Shown in pieces: positions 8,394-17,198 of a DNA stretch of 64,000 bases. Every line of letters begins with the position of its first letter. The first letter of the stretch is position 1. The stretch spans positions 124,001 to 188,000 of the forward strand of contig NZ_JAIMJB010000003.1 of the NCBI RefSeq assembly GCF_021295345.1. Direction: 5' to 3'. This DNA comes from Motilimonas eburnea (GTDB lineage Bacteria > Pseudomonadota > Gammaproteobacteria > Enterobacterales > CBDFNC01). Under the pieces are notes generated by a model. That model made no database searches and was not told the DNA's origin. It worked only from the letters and a program-made list of their open reading frames with translations. Position numbers and translations under genes: made by a program.

Positions 8394-9830
8394 CTAAGAT
8401 ATCGCCAACACATCCCCAATCTCGGTTTTAATGTTGTCTGATTGGGTACCAAAGATGGCTTGTAGGTTATCGCCGACCACAACCACTTCACGAGCCCCAA
8501 GTGCTTTGATCCGCGCGATATCGACCTTATCAATATCAGCCACACTGACGCGTAACCTTGTGATACACGCATCGATATTTTTAATATTGCCTTTACCGCC
8601 CATGGCGCTGACTAAGTTAGTTGCTAACTCAGAGCCAACCACGACGGCAGCTTGTTCGGCTTCAGCCTCTTCGCGACCCGGCGTTTTTAGGTCGAACTTA
8701 GTGATCACCACACGGAACAGCACGTAATAAAACGCTGCCCATAGCGGCCCAATAATTAAGAACAACCATGCCTTAGTTGAAAGGGGTAAGAATAAGAAGA
8801 AATCGATGGCGCCGTGTGCAAAGGACTGACCATGCTGAATTTCTAAAAAGTTAGTGATAGCAAAGCCGATGCCGGTTAAGAACGCATGGATCACATAGAG
8901 CACGGGCGCAACAAACAAGAAGGCAAATTCCACAGGCTCGGTAATGCCCGTTAACCAAGACGTTAATGCCGCTGAAAACATCAAACCACCGACAATGGCT
9001 TTTTTCTCTGGCTTAGCACAGTGATAAATAGCCAAGGCCGCCCCCGGCAATGCCCACATGGTGTACATAAAGCCGCCACCTAGATGTCCCGCCGTTGGGT
9101 CGCCAGCAAAAAAGCGTGCCACCTCGCCCGTAATTACTTTACCGGTTTCAGGATCGGTATAACTGCCCACCTCAAAGAAAAACGGGGCGTTCCAGATATG
9201 ATGCAGCCCTAATGGTAATAGAGCGCGCTCACCAAAACCGTAAATGCCCCATGCAAGAATCGGGTTTTGATAAGCGGTCCAATGGGAAAATGAATCGATC
9301 ATCGCCCCTACTGGCGGCCAAACAAAGGCCATGATAATACCGACAACAATTGCAGCCAACCCCGTCACGATAGGCACAAACCGCTTACCGGCAAAAAAAC
9401 CCAAATATTCTGGCAATTTAATGCGGTAAAAACGGTTAAACATATAGCCAGCGACCGCCCCCATAATGATGCCGCCGAAGATCCCCGTTTGCAGTGTGGT
9501 GATACCTAAAACGGTCGTGGTCTCCAACCCTTTTAGCTTGGCCGCGACACCTAAGGTCGCCAGCATGATGCCCAAGCCCACGGTTCCTGCTAACGCTGCC
9601 ACCCCATCATTTTTGGTAAACCCAAGCGCCACACCAATGGCAAACAACAGCGGCATAAAACCAAATACGGCTTCGCCCGATTGCGCCATAATTTGGCTTA
9701 CCGCTGCGGGCATCCAACTAAAGTTCGCTGAGCCTATCCCCAACAATAAGCCTGCCACTGGCAACACCGAAACCGGTAGCATCAGTGAGCGCCCTACCTT
9801 TTGTAACTGACCAAATGTATGACTGATCAT
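8394..9830 (-). CDS. ptsG: PTS glucose transporter, EIICB component
   Basis: The 478-residue membrane protein takes up and phosphorylates glucose (or a close analogue), receiving phosphate from a separate EIIA. The EIIC domain spans about residues 1-390, with about ten membrane segments and the motifs [15 protein letters not shown] and [16 protein letters not shown]. The EIIB domain occupies about 400-478 with the phosphorylated Cys in [13 protein letters not shown]. No EIIA domain is fused. The gene is divergent from a two-component system whose neighbour is a glucose-type binding protein, and a 22-bp palindrome lies between them. Confidence 0.93.
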   Translation of the reverse strand: MISHTFGQLQKVGRSLMLPVSVLPVAGLLLGIGSANFSWMPAAVSQIMAQSGEAVFGFMPLLFAIGVALGFTKNDGVAALAGTVGLGIMLATLGVAAKLKGLETTTVLGITTLQTGIFGGIIMGAVAGYMFNRFYRIKLPEYLGFFAGKRFVPIVTGLAAIVVGIIMAFVWPPVGAMIDSFSHWTAYQNPILAWGIYGFGERALLPLGLHHIWNAPFFFEVGSYTDPETGKVITGEVARFFAGDPTAGHLGGGFMYTMWALPGAALAIYHCAKPEKKAIVGGLMFSAALTSWLTGITEPVEFAFLFVAPVLYVIHAFLTGIGFAITNFLEIQHGQSFAHGAIDFFLFLPLSTKAWLFLIIGPLWAAFYYVLFRVVITKFDLKTPGREEAEAEQAAVVVGSELATNLVSAMGGKGNIKNIDACITRLRVSVADIDKVDIARIKALGAREVVVVGDNLQAIFGTQSDNIKTEIGDVLAIS

Positions 9831-9931
9831 ATCCCTTCTCCCTGCCCAATTAGGCCCTGTAATGTACGTTAGTATTTTGCATCTACAGTCTACGAAGTTT
9901 TAATTCGGCCAAGGTGACATAGGGAAAGCAC

Positions 9932-9953
9932 TTTGTAAGCAAACGCTTACAAA
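9932..9953. promoter_or_regulatory. Palindromic operator between ptsG and the response regulator gene
   Basis: Two nine-base arms, tttgtaagc (9932-9940) and gcttacaaa (9945-9953), are perfect inverted repeats separated by aaac. The site lies in the 191-base gap between the divergent ptsG and response regulator genes, about 100 bases before the ptsG start. It could bind the adjacent response regulator or a LacI-type repressor encoded elsewhere. Confidence 0.55.
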
Positions 9954-10021
9954 AGGAAGCGTGCCATGGCAGCACAATTTCAGTAAACTGATTCTAAGGC
10001 AACAAGGGCTAAAGAGGGACG

Positions 10022-10735
10022 ATGCCTACCAGCACAACAAAAACCTTATTGGTCGTCGATGACAACGCTGAACTGCGTGATGCCTTGTCTGACTATTTAG
10101 GCAATGCCGGTTTCAATATTCTCACCGCCGCCGATGGCAGTGAAATGCGTGAATGTTTACTTCATCACAACCCAGATCTCATTATCCTAGATGTGATGCT
10201 ACCGGGAGAAGACGGATTTAGCTTATGTAGCTGGCTAAGGCGTAGCTCAAGTGTGCCCATCATTATGCTGACCGCGGTAGCCGAGGAAGCCGACCGCGTC
10301 GTGGGATTAGAAATTGGTGCCGATGACTATATGACAAAATCTTTTAGCCCACGTGAATTACTCGCCAGGATCAAAGCTCAATTACGCCGCGCCCAATTCA
10401 ATGCAGGGTTAAACCAAGCCCGCTATATTAGCTTTGCCCATTGGCGGCTCGATACCCTCACCCGCCAGTTACTCGACGAGCAAGGTAACATCAACCAACT
10501 CTCCGGTGCCGATTACAGCTTATTGCATTTGTTTTTACGCCATGCCAATCAACTGCTCGATCGCGATCAAATCAGCGCAACCATCAAGGGCCGAGAAGCC
10601 ATGCCCCTAGAGCGCGGTATCGATGTGCAAATCAGTCGATTACGCCAGCACCTTCACGATCATGATCGTAGCTTGATCAAAACCGTTCGCGGCCAAGGTT
10701 ACATGCTCAATGCCGAGGCGGTGCATGAAGTTTAA
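10022..10735 (+). CDS. OmpR-family response regulator
   Basis: The 237-residue protein has a receiver domain (residues 1-120) with the acidic pair D13-D14, the phosphoacceptor D57 in LIILDVMLPGEDGF, Thr84 and the conserved K106 in DDYMTKSFSPRELLARI. A winged-helix DNA-binding domain follows (about 140-232, ending SLIKTVRGQGYML). It is coupled to the next gene, a histidine kinase that starts inside its last codons. Its target may be the divergent ptsG gene, which is inference from position. A good ribosome site (gaggga) precedes the ATG. Confidence 0.93.
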   Translation: MPTSTTKTLLVVDDNAELRDALSDYLGNAGFNILTAADGSEMRECLLHHNPDLIILDVMLPGEDGFSLCSWLRRSSSVPIIMLTAVAEEADRVVGLEIGADDYMTKSFSPRELLARIKAQLRRAQFNAGLNQARYISFAHWRLDTLTRQLLDEQGNINQLSGADYSLLHLFLRHANQLLDRDQISATIKGREAMPLERGIDVQISRLRQHLHDHDRSLIKTVRGQGYMLNAEAVHEV

Positions 10736-12164
10736 CCAACCTAGGCTATTAAACACCTTAGTGGTGCGCTTACTGACCACCTTACTACTGGTGATCATCA
10801 GTGCTCAGCTGCTCACCGCCCTTATCTTGTATCGCCAAAGCGCCGCCAAACAAGATCAAGGCTTAATCAGTACCGTCAACAGCTTGGCCCTAAGCGCAGC
10901 CAGTACCGTGGCATTTTTTAGCTCACTGCCACTGGAATATCGCCACCTCACCTTAAATCAATTACGCAAAATGGGCGGTTCGCGTTTTTTTGTTTCCCTC
11001 AACAATCATGAGATAGCCATTGAACCTTTGGCCGATAGCCGACGCAAAACAATGGTACTAGATGAAGTGCGAAACGTGCTTAATCAAGAGCTAAGTAACA
11101 AGCCCAATATCACCCTAGAGTTTACCGACCGTGACAAGTTGCGCGTATTTAATACCGAAGTGAAACTCGATGAGGTGCCTCAGATATGGGCTAACTATAG
11201 CCTCTCACTGGGCGATTTAAATCCGCCAATCTTAGTCATGCAAATTGAAATTTCCCCCACCGAATGGCTTTATCTCGCCGCCATATTGCCAGCCCCGTTT
11301 GTGTTACTCGACACGCCCTTTATGGACAGCAAACAATGGTACTTTATGGGCTTATCCTGCTTACTCTTAATATTTTTCACTTGGCTGGTGGTACGTCGAG
11401 AAACCCGCCCCATCGCAAAACTCGCCAGTGCAGCCCAAGCCATGACAGAGCAGCTGGATACCCCTCAATTGGCCGAACAAGGCAGTGAAGAAATCGTCAC
11501 CGCCACTCGCGCTTTTAATAAAATGAGCTTGCGGATCAAAAATTACCTGCGCGATCGCGACATGCTTTTTAGCGCGATTTCTCATGACTTAAAAACCCCG
11601 ATTGCCTGCTTGCGCCTGCGCACCGAAATGCTCGACGACGAAGCCACCCGTAACAAGTTTTCAGGCGCCCTCAACGAGCTCGATTTTATGGTCAAGGGAG
11701 CGCTGCAATGCATTCGTGATACGGATTTACACGAAGATATCGAGCCTGTGGATATCAACCTGATCCTACAACAATGCATTGAGCTCTACGGACGCTATGA
11801 CAAACAAGTGGTGTTAACCGGACAAGCCCAAAAACAATACCTAGGCAAACCCTTAGCCCTTAAACGTATGCTGAGCAACCTAGTAGAAAATGGCATCAAA
11901 TACGGTAAGCGGGTCGAAATCAGCATTAGCGAACAACAACAGGAATTACACATCCAATTGCGTGACTACGGCGAAGGGATCCCCTTATCTCAGCAGCAAC
12001 AAGTCTTCGAGCCATATTTTCGGCTCAGTAAACAAAAACAAGAAGGCACCGGATTGGGCTTAACTATCGCTCGCAGCATCGCCCGCAGCCACGGTGGTGA
12101 CATCACCTTAAGCAATCACCCCGAGCAAGGGTTGGTCGTTAGCCTCAGTTTACCGGAGCACTAA
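10725..12164 (+). CDS. Sensor histidine kinase
   Basis: This EnvZ-like kinase has a membrane segment near its N-terminus (LLTTLLLVIISAQLLTALIL), a periplasmic domain of about 165 residues, a second membrane segment (GLSCLLLIFFTWLVV), a HAMP linker, the phosphoacceptor His in SAISHDLKTP (about residue 287) and an ATPase domain with NLVENGIKYG, DYGEGIP and GTGLGLTIARS. I place the start at 10725, where gaggcgg gives a good ribosome site. An ATG at 10710 in the same frame lacks one. It overlaps the regulator gene by 11 bases. The periplasmic domain may sense the sugar-binding protein encoded next, which is inference. Confidence 0.92.
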   Translation: MKFNQPRLLNTLVVRLLTTLLLVIISAQLLTALILYRQSAAKQDQGLISTVNSLALSAASTVAFFSSLPLEYRHLTLNQLRKMGGSRFFVSLNNHEIAIEPLADSRRKTMVLDEVRNVLNQELSNKPNITLEFTDRDKLRVFNTEVKLDEVPQIWANYSLSLGDLNPPILVMQIEISPTEWLYLAAILPAPFVLLDTPFMDSKQWYFMGLSCLLLIFFTWLVVRRETRPIAKLASAAQAMTEQLDTPQLAEQGSEEIVTATRAFNKMSLRIKNYLRDRDMLFSAISHDLKTPIACLRLRTEMLDDEATRNKFSGALNELDFMVKGALQCIRDTDLHEDIEPVDINLILQQCIELYGRYDKQVVLTGQAQKQYLGKPLALKRMLSNLVENGIKYGKRVEISISEQQQELHIQLRDYGEGIPLSQQQQVFEPYFRLSKQKQEGTGLGLTIARSIARSHGGDITLSNHPEQGLVVSLSLPEH

Positions 12165-12167
12165 GTT

Positions 12168-13460
12168 ATGACGTTCAATCCATTACCCTTGTTTTGTCTC
12201 GGTTTCATCATGGCGGTGGTTAATGCCCAAGCTAGCACACCATTAAGTCAACAACACACCCAACCCGAAGTAGAAGTATTACATTGGTGGACAAGTAAAG
12301 GTGAACAACGGGCCGCCGCCGCATTAAAACAAGCAGTCAACAATAACGGCATGGTGTGGAAAGACTTTGCCGTGCGAGGGGGCGGCGGTGAAAGTGCCAT
12401 GACCGTACTGCAAGCTCGCGCTATTGCTGGCAACCCGCCCACCATGGCGCAAATTGAAGGCCCAGCCATCGAAGCCTGGGCGCGGTTAGGTTTTTTAACC
12501 GACCTTGAATCCATCGCACAGCAACAGCAATGGCAACAAAGCCTGCCCGATATCGCCTTAAAGGTAAATCGCTATCGTGGGCATTTTGTCGCTATTCCCC
12601 TCACCTTGCATCGCATTAATTGGATGTGGCTTAACAAACAGGTATTTACTCAGCTTAATTTAGCCGTGCCACACACTTGGCCTGAGTTTATGCACACAGC
12701 AGCCATCATTAAGCAAGCAGGGATAACGCCCCTCGCCATAGGTCATGAGCCTTGGCAAGTGGCCATGATTTTTGAAATGATGAGCCTAGGTTTGCACGGC
12801 GCAGAGCATTACCGACAGTTATTAGTGGAACTCAACCCCGATGCCATCACCAGCACCAAAACCTTAGCCAGCTTGAAAATGTTTCGCCAGCTCGCCCAGC
12901 TTGTCGGGCCAAAGCAAAATATACAAGAGTGGCCTCAGGTCACATCCGACCTCGCTCAAGGCAAGGCCGCCATGCAATTGTTAGGCGATTGGGTAAAAGG
13001 TGAACTCAGTGCCCTAGGCTATCAAGCTGATGTGGATTATCTTTGCGCTCCTGCCCCCGGTACACAAGATGGCTTTATCTACAACATGGACAGCTTTGTG
13101 CTGTTTAGCCAAAACAGCGCGCATCCACAGCAAGTCAGCCAAACCATGGCTAACTTACTGATGGATAAAACCCTGCAAAGCCAGTTCAATCAGCTAAAAG
13201 GGTCACTGCCGGCCCGCCAAGATGTCGACCTAACGGGGTTTGACAGTTGTAGCCTCAAAGCCAAACAAGCCTTTGATAAAGCTAAGGCCAACAACAACTT
13301 GGTGCCCAGTCTCATTGACTCCATGGCGCTACCCGAGCAGCAGCAAAACGAGATCATCCAACTGCTGCATCGATACTTCTATCAAAGTGAAATTACACCA
13401 GAGCAAGTCGTGCAGCAGCTATTGAATATACAAAAGCGCCTAGGCCAAGATGGCTTTTAA
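12168..13460 (+). CDS. Periplasmic sugar-binding protein of ABC type, glucose/GtsA-like
   Basis: The 430-residue protein has a signal peptide (cut after about residue 22, NAQA) and resembles the glucose/mannose-binding proteins of the Pseudomonas GtsA group. The signature segments are VEVLHWWTSKGEQRAAAAL, GGGGESAMTVLQARAIAGNPP, LGFLTDLESIAQ and VPLTLHRINWMW-like IPLTLHRINWMWLNK. No permease or ATPase genes follow, so it is not part of a complete ABC importer here. It starts three bases after the kinase stop. It may present glucose to the sensor kinase, which would control the PTS gene on the other side. Confidence 0.88.
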   Translation: MTFNPLPLFCLGFIMAVVNAQASTPLSQQHTQPEVEVLHWWTSKGEQRAAAALKQAVNNNGMVWKDFAVRGGGGESAMTVLQARAIAGNPPTMAQIEGPAIEAWARLGFLTDLESIAQQQQWQQSLPDIALKVNRYRGHFVAIPLTLHRINWMWLNKQVFTQLNLAVPHTWPEFMHTAAIIKQAGITPLAIGHEPWQVAMIFEMMSLGLHGAEHYRQLLVELNPDAITSTKTLASLKMFRQLAQLVGPKQNIQEWPQVTSDLAQGKAAMQLLGDWVKGELSALGYQADVDYLCAPAPGTQDGFIYNMDSFVLFSQNSAHPQQVSQTMANLLMDKTLQSQFNQLKGSLPARQDVDLTGFDSCSLKAKQAFDKAKANNNLVPSLIDSMALPEQQQNEIIQLLHRYFYQSEITPEQVVQQLLNIQKRLGQDGF

Positions 13461-13539
13461 ACGGGAATGGTAAAGCACAGCGCTACCGCATCAATACTGC
13501 TTTGATAAACATCATGGCAAGGCCGCCGCTCAATAAAAC

Positions 13540-15144
13540 TCAACCGGCAGCAAATAATTTACCTATGGCATCCGCTAGGGCTGGATCCTGACTCATCAAC
13601 ACCTTTAGCTTATCTCCCGGCAACCACATAACGTCCGTTGGTGTATCTGCGACGCAGCGGGACATGCTTTTATGCGTCAACAGCGACAATTGTGCAAATG
13701 ACTCCCCCGGCCCCTTGGTCGTGCTGAGCTTATGTGTCCCCTGAGCTGAAACTAAAGTAGCCGACTCACTAACACTGCCACGACTCACAATTCCCACCCG
13801 ACACCAAGGTTTCCCTTCATCACAAATGGTCTCACCAGCGTTATACACCGCATGCTCGACTAAAACGCCTAGCTTCTCCCTCGTTTGAGCAGAGAGCGCT
13901 TTTGCCCAAGGAATGTCTTTGACCAGCTTATGCTCTTGTGTTTTATTGAAAATAGACAACTTTTGCAGCGCCATCATTCTGGCTTCCACATCGTCTAGCA
14001 TTCGCGCCGCCTCTGGCTTATCCAGCACAGCTTGCTTAAGTAGCTCACCGATAACCGCACGTTCACGATTAAGCAGTAACCGTGCCGCGGTTTGAGATTG
14101 CAGCGCCTGAATAATTTCGGGAAAGCTTTCTCGCAGCGACTCTATTCGTTCAAAGGTCGTGGCCTTATTTTGTTTAACTTGAGCATGAACTCGCTCTGCC
14201 GCCTCTCCATTTGGAGCCAAACTGTCGATATGACTTTCCAACGCCTCTTGAGCTTGGATAAAGCCTCGAGCCACATCATAACCTAAAGCAAGGCGGGAAA
14301 AATATAACCTCAGTAATAGTCGATTACATAAAGGAATATGCCTAAACCCTTCGGCCCATGCAGGTAAACTCCAACTATTAAACAAACGATTTCTAGGCCC
14401 GATGCTAGGATCGCCATCCAAGGCTTGCTCAACGGCTTCAACTAGCTTAGCGGTCGCGGATTTTCCTAAGGTACCTTGTTCAAACTGGGTCCAGTAGTGT
14501 TTACGCTCCGTTTCCAATAAACGACGCTGAAAAGCGGTATCCAAATCTTCCTCAGTAACCCTCACATCGATATCTAGCTCATCCACCGCCTTAAGGTTGG
14601 CCTTTTGTTTCACTTCTTCCCAATCAGCTCCGCGTAAAAAATCACTGTTCATCATCGCAGGTAACATGTCGTTCAAGGCTAGACTAACCTTACCCTGAGC
14701 CTTGTCTACTGTGGCTTGTTTCGCTGCTGGTAACGAATTTAGCCGTAACCACTTAAGCAATAACCCCATGGTGCCGCCGTTTATTAAAATAGTCATTACG
14801 ACTATTCCAGCGCATAAGAACAGCACCAAATCGCCAGTCTCCTTAGGGATCACATCACTGGCCGCCACCGTCAGCGCCAATGCTAAAGACACGGCCCCGC
14901 GAAGGCCTCCCCAACAAAGAACCGCCGCCTTCTCAAAATTAATACCGATACCAATGCGTTTAAGGACTGGCATAAACAAGGTAATAGAAAAGGCGCGGAT
15001 CAAGATGATCCCAACATACAAGACCATCAAGGCCTGCCATGCCTGCACATCATCTAACGGCACCCGGATCGCGACCAATATCCCCACCAACAGAAAGATT
15101 AAGGTGTTAGCCATGTGAGCCATCATTTCCCAAAAATGATGCAA
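13540..15144 (-). pseudogene. C-terminal part of a CPA1 Na+/H+ antiporter cut by an in-frame stop
   Basis: This 534-residue open frame is the continuation, in the same frame, of the antiporter segment at 15157-16023. It contains the last membrane helices (HHFWEMMAHMANTLIFLLVGIL and following), a long helical cytoplasmic region of about 300 residues, and a cyclic-nucleotide-binding-like domain at about 425-534 (YNAGETICDEGKPWCRVGIV). Such a long tail with that domain is typical of SOS1-like antiporters. If translated on its own from the ATG at 15144 it would lack most of the ion path. I regard it as the remnant of one 827-codon gene, or as the product of stop readthrough. Confidence 0.8.
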
Positions 15145-15156
15145 AAAACCGGCGAC

Positions 15157-16023
15157 CTAGGGGCTAATTCGGGTTCGACCATAGCTAGCAAACATCAGTG
15201 CCAACGTCACTACCGCCACCACACCCGAAACATGGAAAGACTCTGAAATTAGAAAAACCGAATACGCGGCAGCAATGGTCAAACTGATTTCTATCATGGG
15301 ATCATTAAATACCCGACCTATCCACAAAATACAAAGGCCACCCAAAACGAGTCCAATCACCAAACCAAGTAAAACCACTTTAAAGAATGCTAAGACCACA
15401 CTAAACAGGCTCGCTGATACCACCTCACCGCCGCTGTAACTGACCAGTACCCAGCCATAAAACAGCGAGAAAAAAACGATGGCAGTACCATCATTAACCA
15501 AAGATTCACCTTCGATTAAGGTTTCCAACCTTTTGCGGGAACTGACTTCCTTCAACAAGGCAACCACGGCCACGGGATCCGTTGCGCTAATCAAGGCGCC
15601 AAACATCAAACACATGGCCCAGCTCCACCCCCATTCAGCGGGAAACATTTGATCTACTAAGGTGGCGGTGAGCAAGGTCGCCACCATTAATCCCGGCACG
15701 GCAAGAATAGCTATCTGGGTGAACATACGCCGAAACAAGTGCACTTCCATGGCAAAAGCACTTTCAAAAATCAAGGTAGGTAAAAACAAAAATAAAAAGA
15801 GATGCGGGTCTATTTTAGCGACTAGGTCTAAGGTCTCAGACACGACAGGGGCTTGCTCTTGTAGCCACCGCCCACGATTTAGCAGTCCAAAAATTAGCCC
15901 AAGGATCAACAAGGCAACCGTATAAGGAATTTGAGTCCCCTTAAGGGAAAATCGAACCAGAGCGCCAATAGCTAAGGCTAGTACAACAAAAACCAGCACC
16001 AATATTCCGGGGTCGAGGTGCAT
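15157..16023 (-). pseudogene. N-terminal part of a CPA1 Na+/H+ antiporter ending at an in-frame amber codon
   Basis: The 288 residues hold about nine membrane helices of an NhaP/SOS1-like exchanger, with the ion-binding motif ISATDPVAVVALLKEV and GESLVNDGTAIVFFSLF. The frame ends with RTRISP followed by TAG at 15157-15159, then runs on in frame as V-A-G-F-L-H-H-F-W. Homologs that I recall read SPEVAGFLHHFWE, so the stop most simply replaces a Glu GAG codon by one base change. The gene follows secF after 240 bases in the same direction. Confidence 0.82.
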
Positions 16024-16176
16024 ACCAACCTCCGAACCTTATCCGCTTTGCGAAATTGTATTTAATAGAAATGGCCTAACAGCACTTAGAGCGACAAGAC
16101 CCTCTCTATAGACTAGTTCCAAGATCGCAATATTGCCGCTAAAGCAATAGCAACAAAATATAATGTATTTTGAAGG

Positions 16177-16216
16177 GGCTAAGCCCAGCCTCATCTAACC
16201 TAGGATGAGCTTAGCC
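16177..16216 (-). terminator. Stem-loop downstream of secF
   Basis: An interrupted inverted repeat (ggctaag 16177-16183 with cttagcc 16210-16216, and ctcatc 16190-16195 with gatgag 16204-16209) lies 47 bases beyond the secF stop. The T run after it is poor, so termination is only a guess. Confidence 0.35.
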
Positions 16217-16263
16217 TGTCGACGCTTTCACTCAATAATGTTCAGCGAAAGACCATCATCAAC

Positions 16264-17196
16264 CTAAGGCGAATCAGGCAAAGCCACCTCTTGATAATGC
16301 TCTGCCCTTAGCCCTAACACCTCAGGCAAGCTGGTGCCCACCGAAATCGATGACCAAGTGCCCGCAAGGATGCCGATAAACATGGCGATGGCAAACCCAG
16401 CCAACGGCGCACCGCCCAATAGCCACAGCGCAGACACCGTCATTAAGGTGGTGCCAGAAGTGATCATAGTGCGGGTAAAGGTGGCCTTGATGGCTTGATT
16501 ATTAACATCGGCTAGCGCGCTATCGGGCTGCAGGCGAAGTAACTCGCGGATCCTATCGGCAATGATGATGGAGTCATTGAGTGAATAACCCAAAATCGCC
16601 AGCACCGCCGCCAGCACGGTGAGATTAAACTCCATTTGGCTAAGAGCAAAAAAGCCCAGCACAAATACCACATCATGCACCAAGGCCACCAGCGAGCCCA
16701 GCGCTAAGCGCCATTCAAAGCGAATGCTTAAATACACCATGATACACATCATGCTCACCAGCAACGCCAGCCCGCCTTGCTCGGCCAGCTCTTGCCCAAC
16801 TTGTGGCCCCACAATGCTCGTATTTAGCACTTGCACCTCACCCGATAACGGCGCCAGCAGGGTCTCGATGGAGGCGGCTGAGGCATTCATGTCTTCTGGC
16901 ACAGCATAACGAATCACCCAACGTCCCGGCTCATCGCTGGCGACCACACTCACCTTTTGCCCCAATCCGGCTTCAAGTAACGGGCTAATTTCACTGCTGC
17001 TAATTGGCTGGCTCAGTTGAATTTCACTGACCACCCCGCCAGTGAAATCTAAGCCCCAGTTAAACCCTTTGGTGGCAATAAAAAACAGTGAAATACACAC
17101 CAATAAAATCGAAATAACACTGCTGCCATAACGCCATTGGCTGGCATTGTGCTTATTCAATAAACGAGTAAATAAACGATCCAATACTTGAGTCAT
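16264..17196 (-). CDS. secF: Protein-export membrane protein SecF
   Basis: The 310-residue protein is the second half of the SecDF complex, which uses the proton or sodium gradient to pull secreted proteins across the inner membrane after SecA. It has six membrane helices, the SecF signature FNWGLDFTGGV near the N-terminus and the conserved loop LGYSLNDSIIIADRIRE. It starts two bases after the secD stop. No yajC or tgt gene is nearby, so this is probably the second, stand-alone secDF set such as Vibrio SecDF2. Confidence 0.94.
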   Translation of the reverse strand: MTQVLDRLFTRLLNKHNASQWRYGSSVISILLVCISLFFIATKGFNWGLDFTGGVVSEIQLSQPISSSEISPLLEAGLGQKVSVVASDEPGRWVIRYAVPEDMNASAASIETLLAPLSGEVQVLNTSIVGPQVGQELAEQGGLALLVSMMCIMVYLSIRFEWRLALGSLVALVHDVVFVLGFFALSQMEFNLTVLAAVLAILGYSLNDSIIIADRIRELLRLQPDSALADVNNQAIKATFTRTMITSGTTLMTVSALWLLGGAPLAGFAIAMFIGILAGTWSSISVGTSLPEVLGLRAEHYQEVALPDSP

Positions 17197-17198
17197 GA

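Noticed and set aside
8345..8572. 75-codon minus-strand frame overlapping the end of ptsG
   Set aside because: It lies in another frame of the well-supported EIIB domain and has no protein-like features.
13540..16023. Frameshift as the cause of the split antiporter gene
   Set aside because: Both parts are in the same frame, separated by a single TAG with family-like residues after it, so a nonsense change is the simpler reading. Selenocysteine is excluded because the codon is not TGA.
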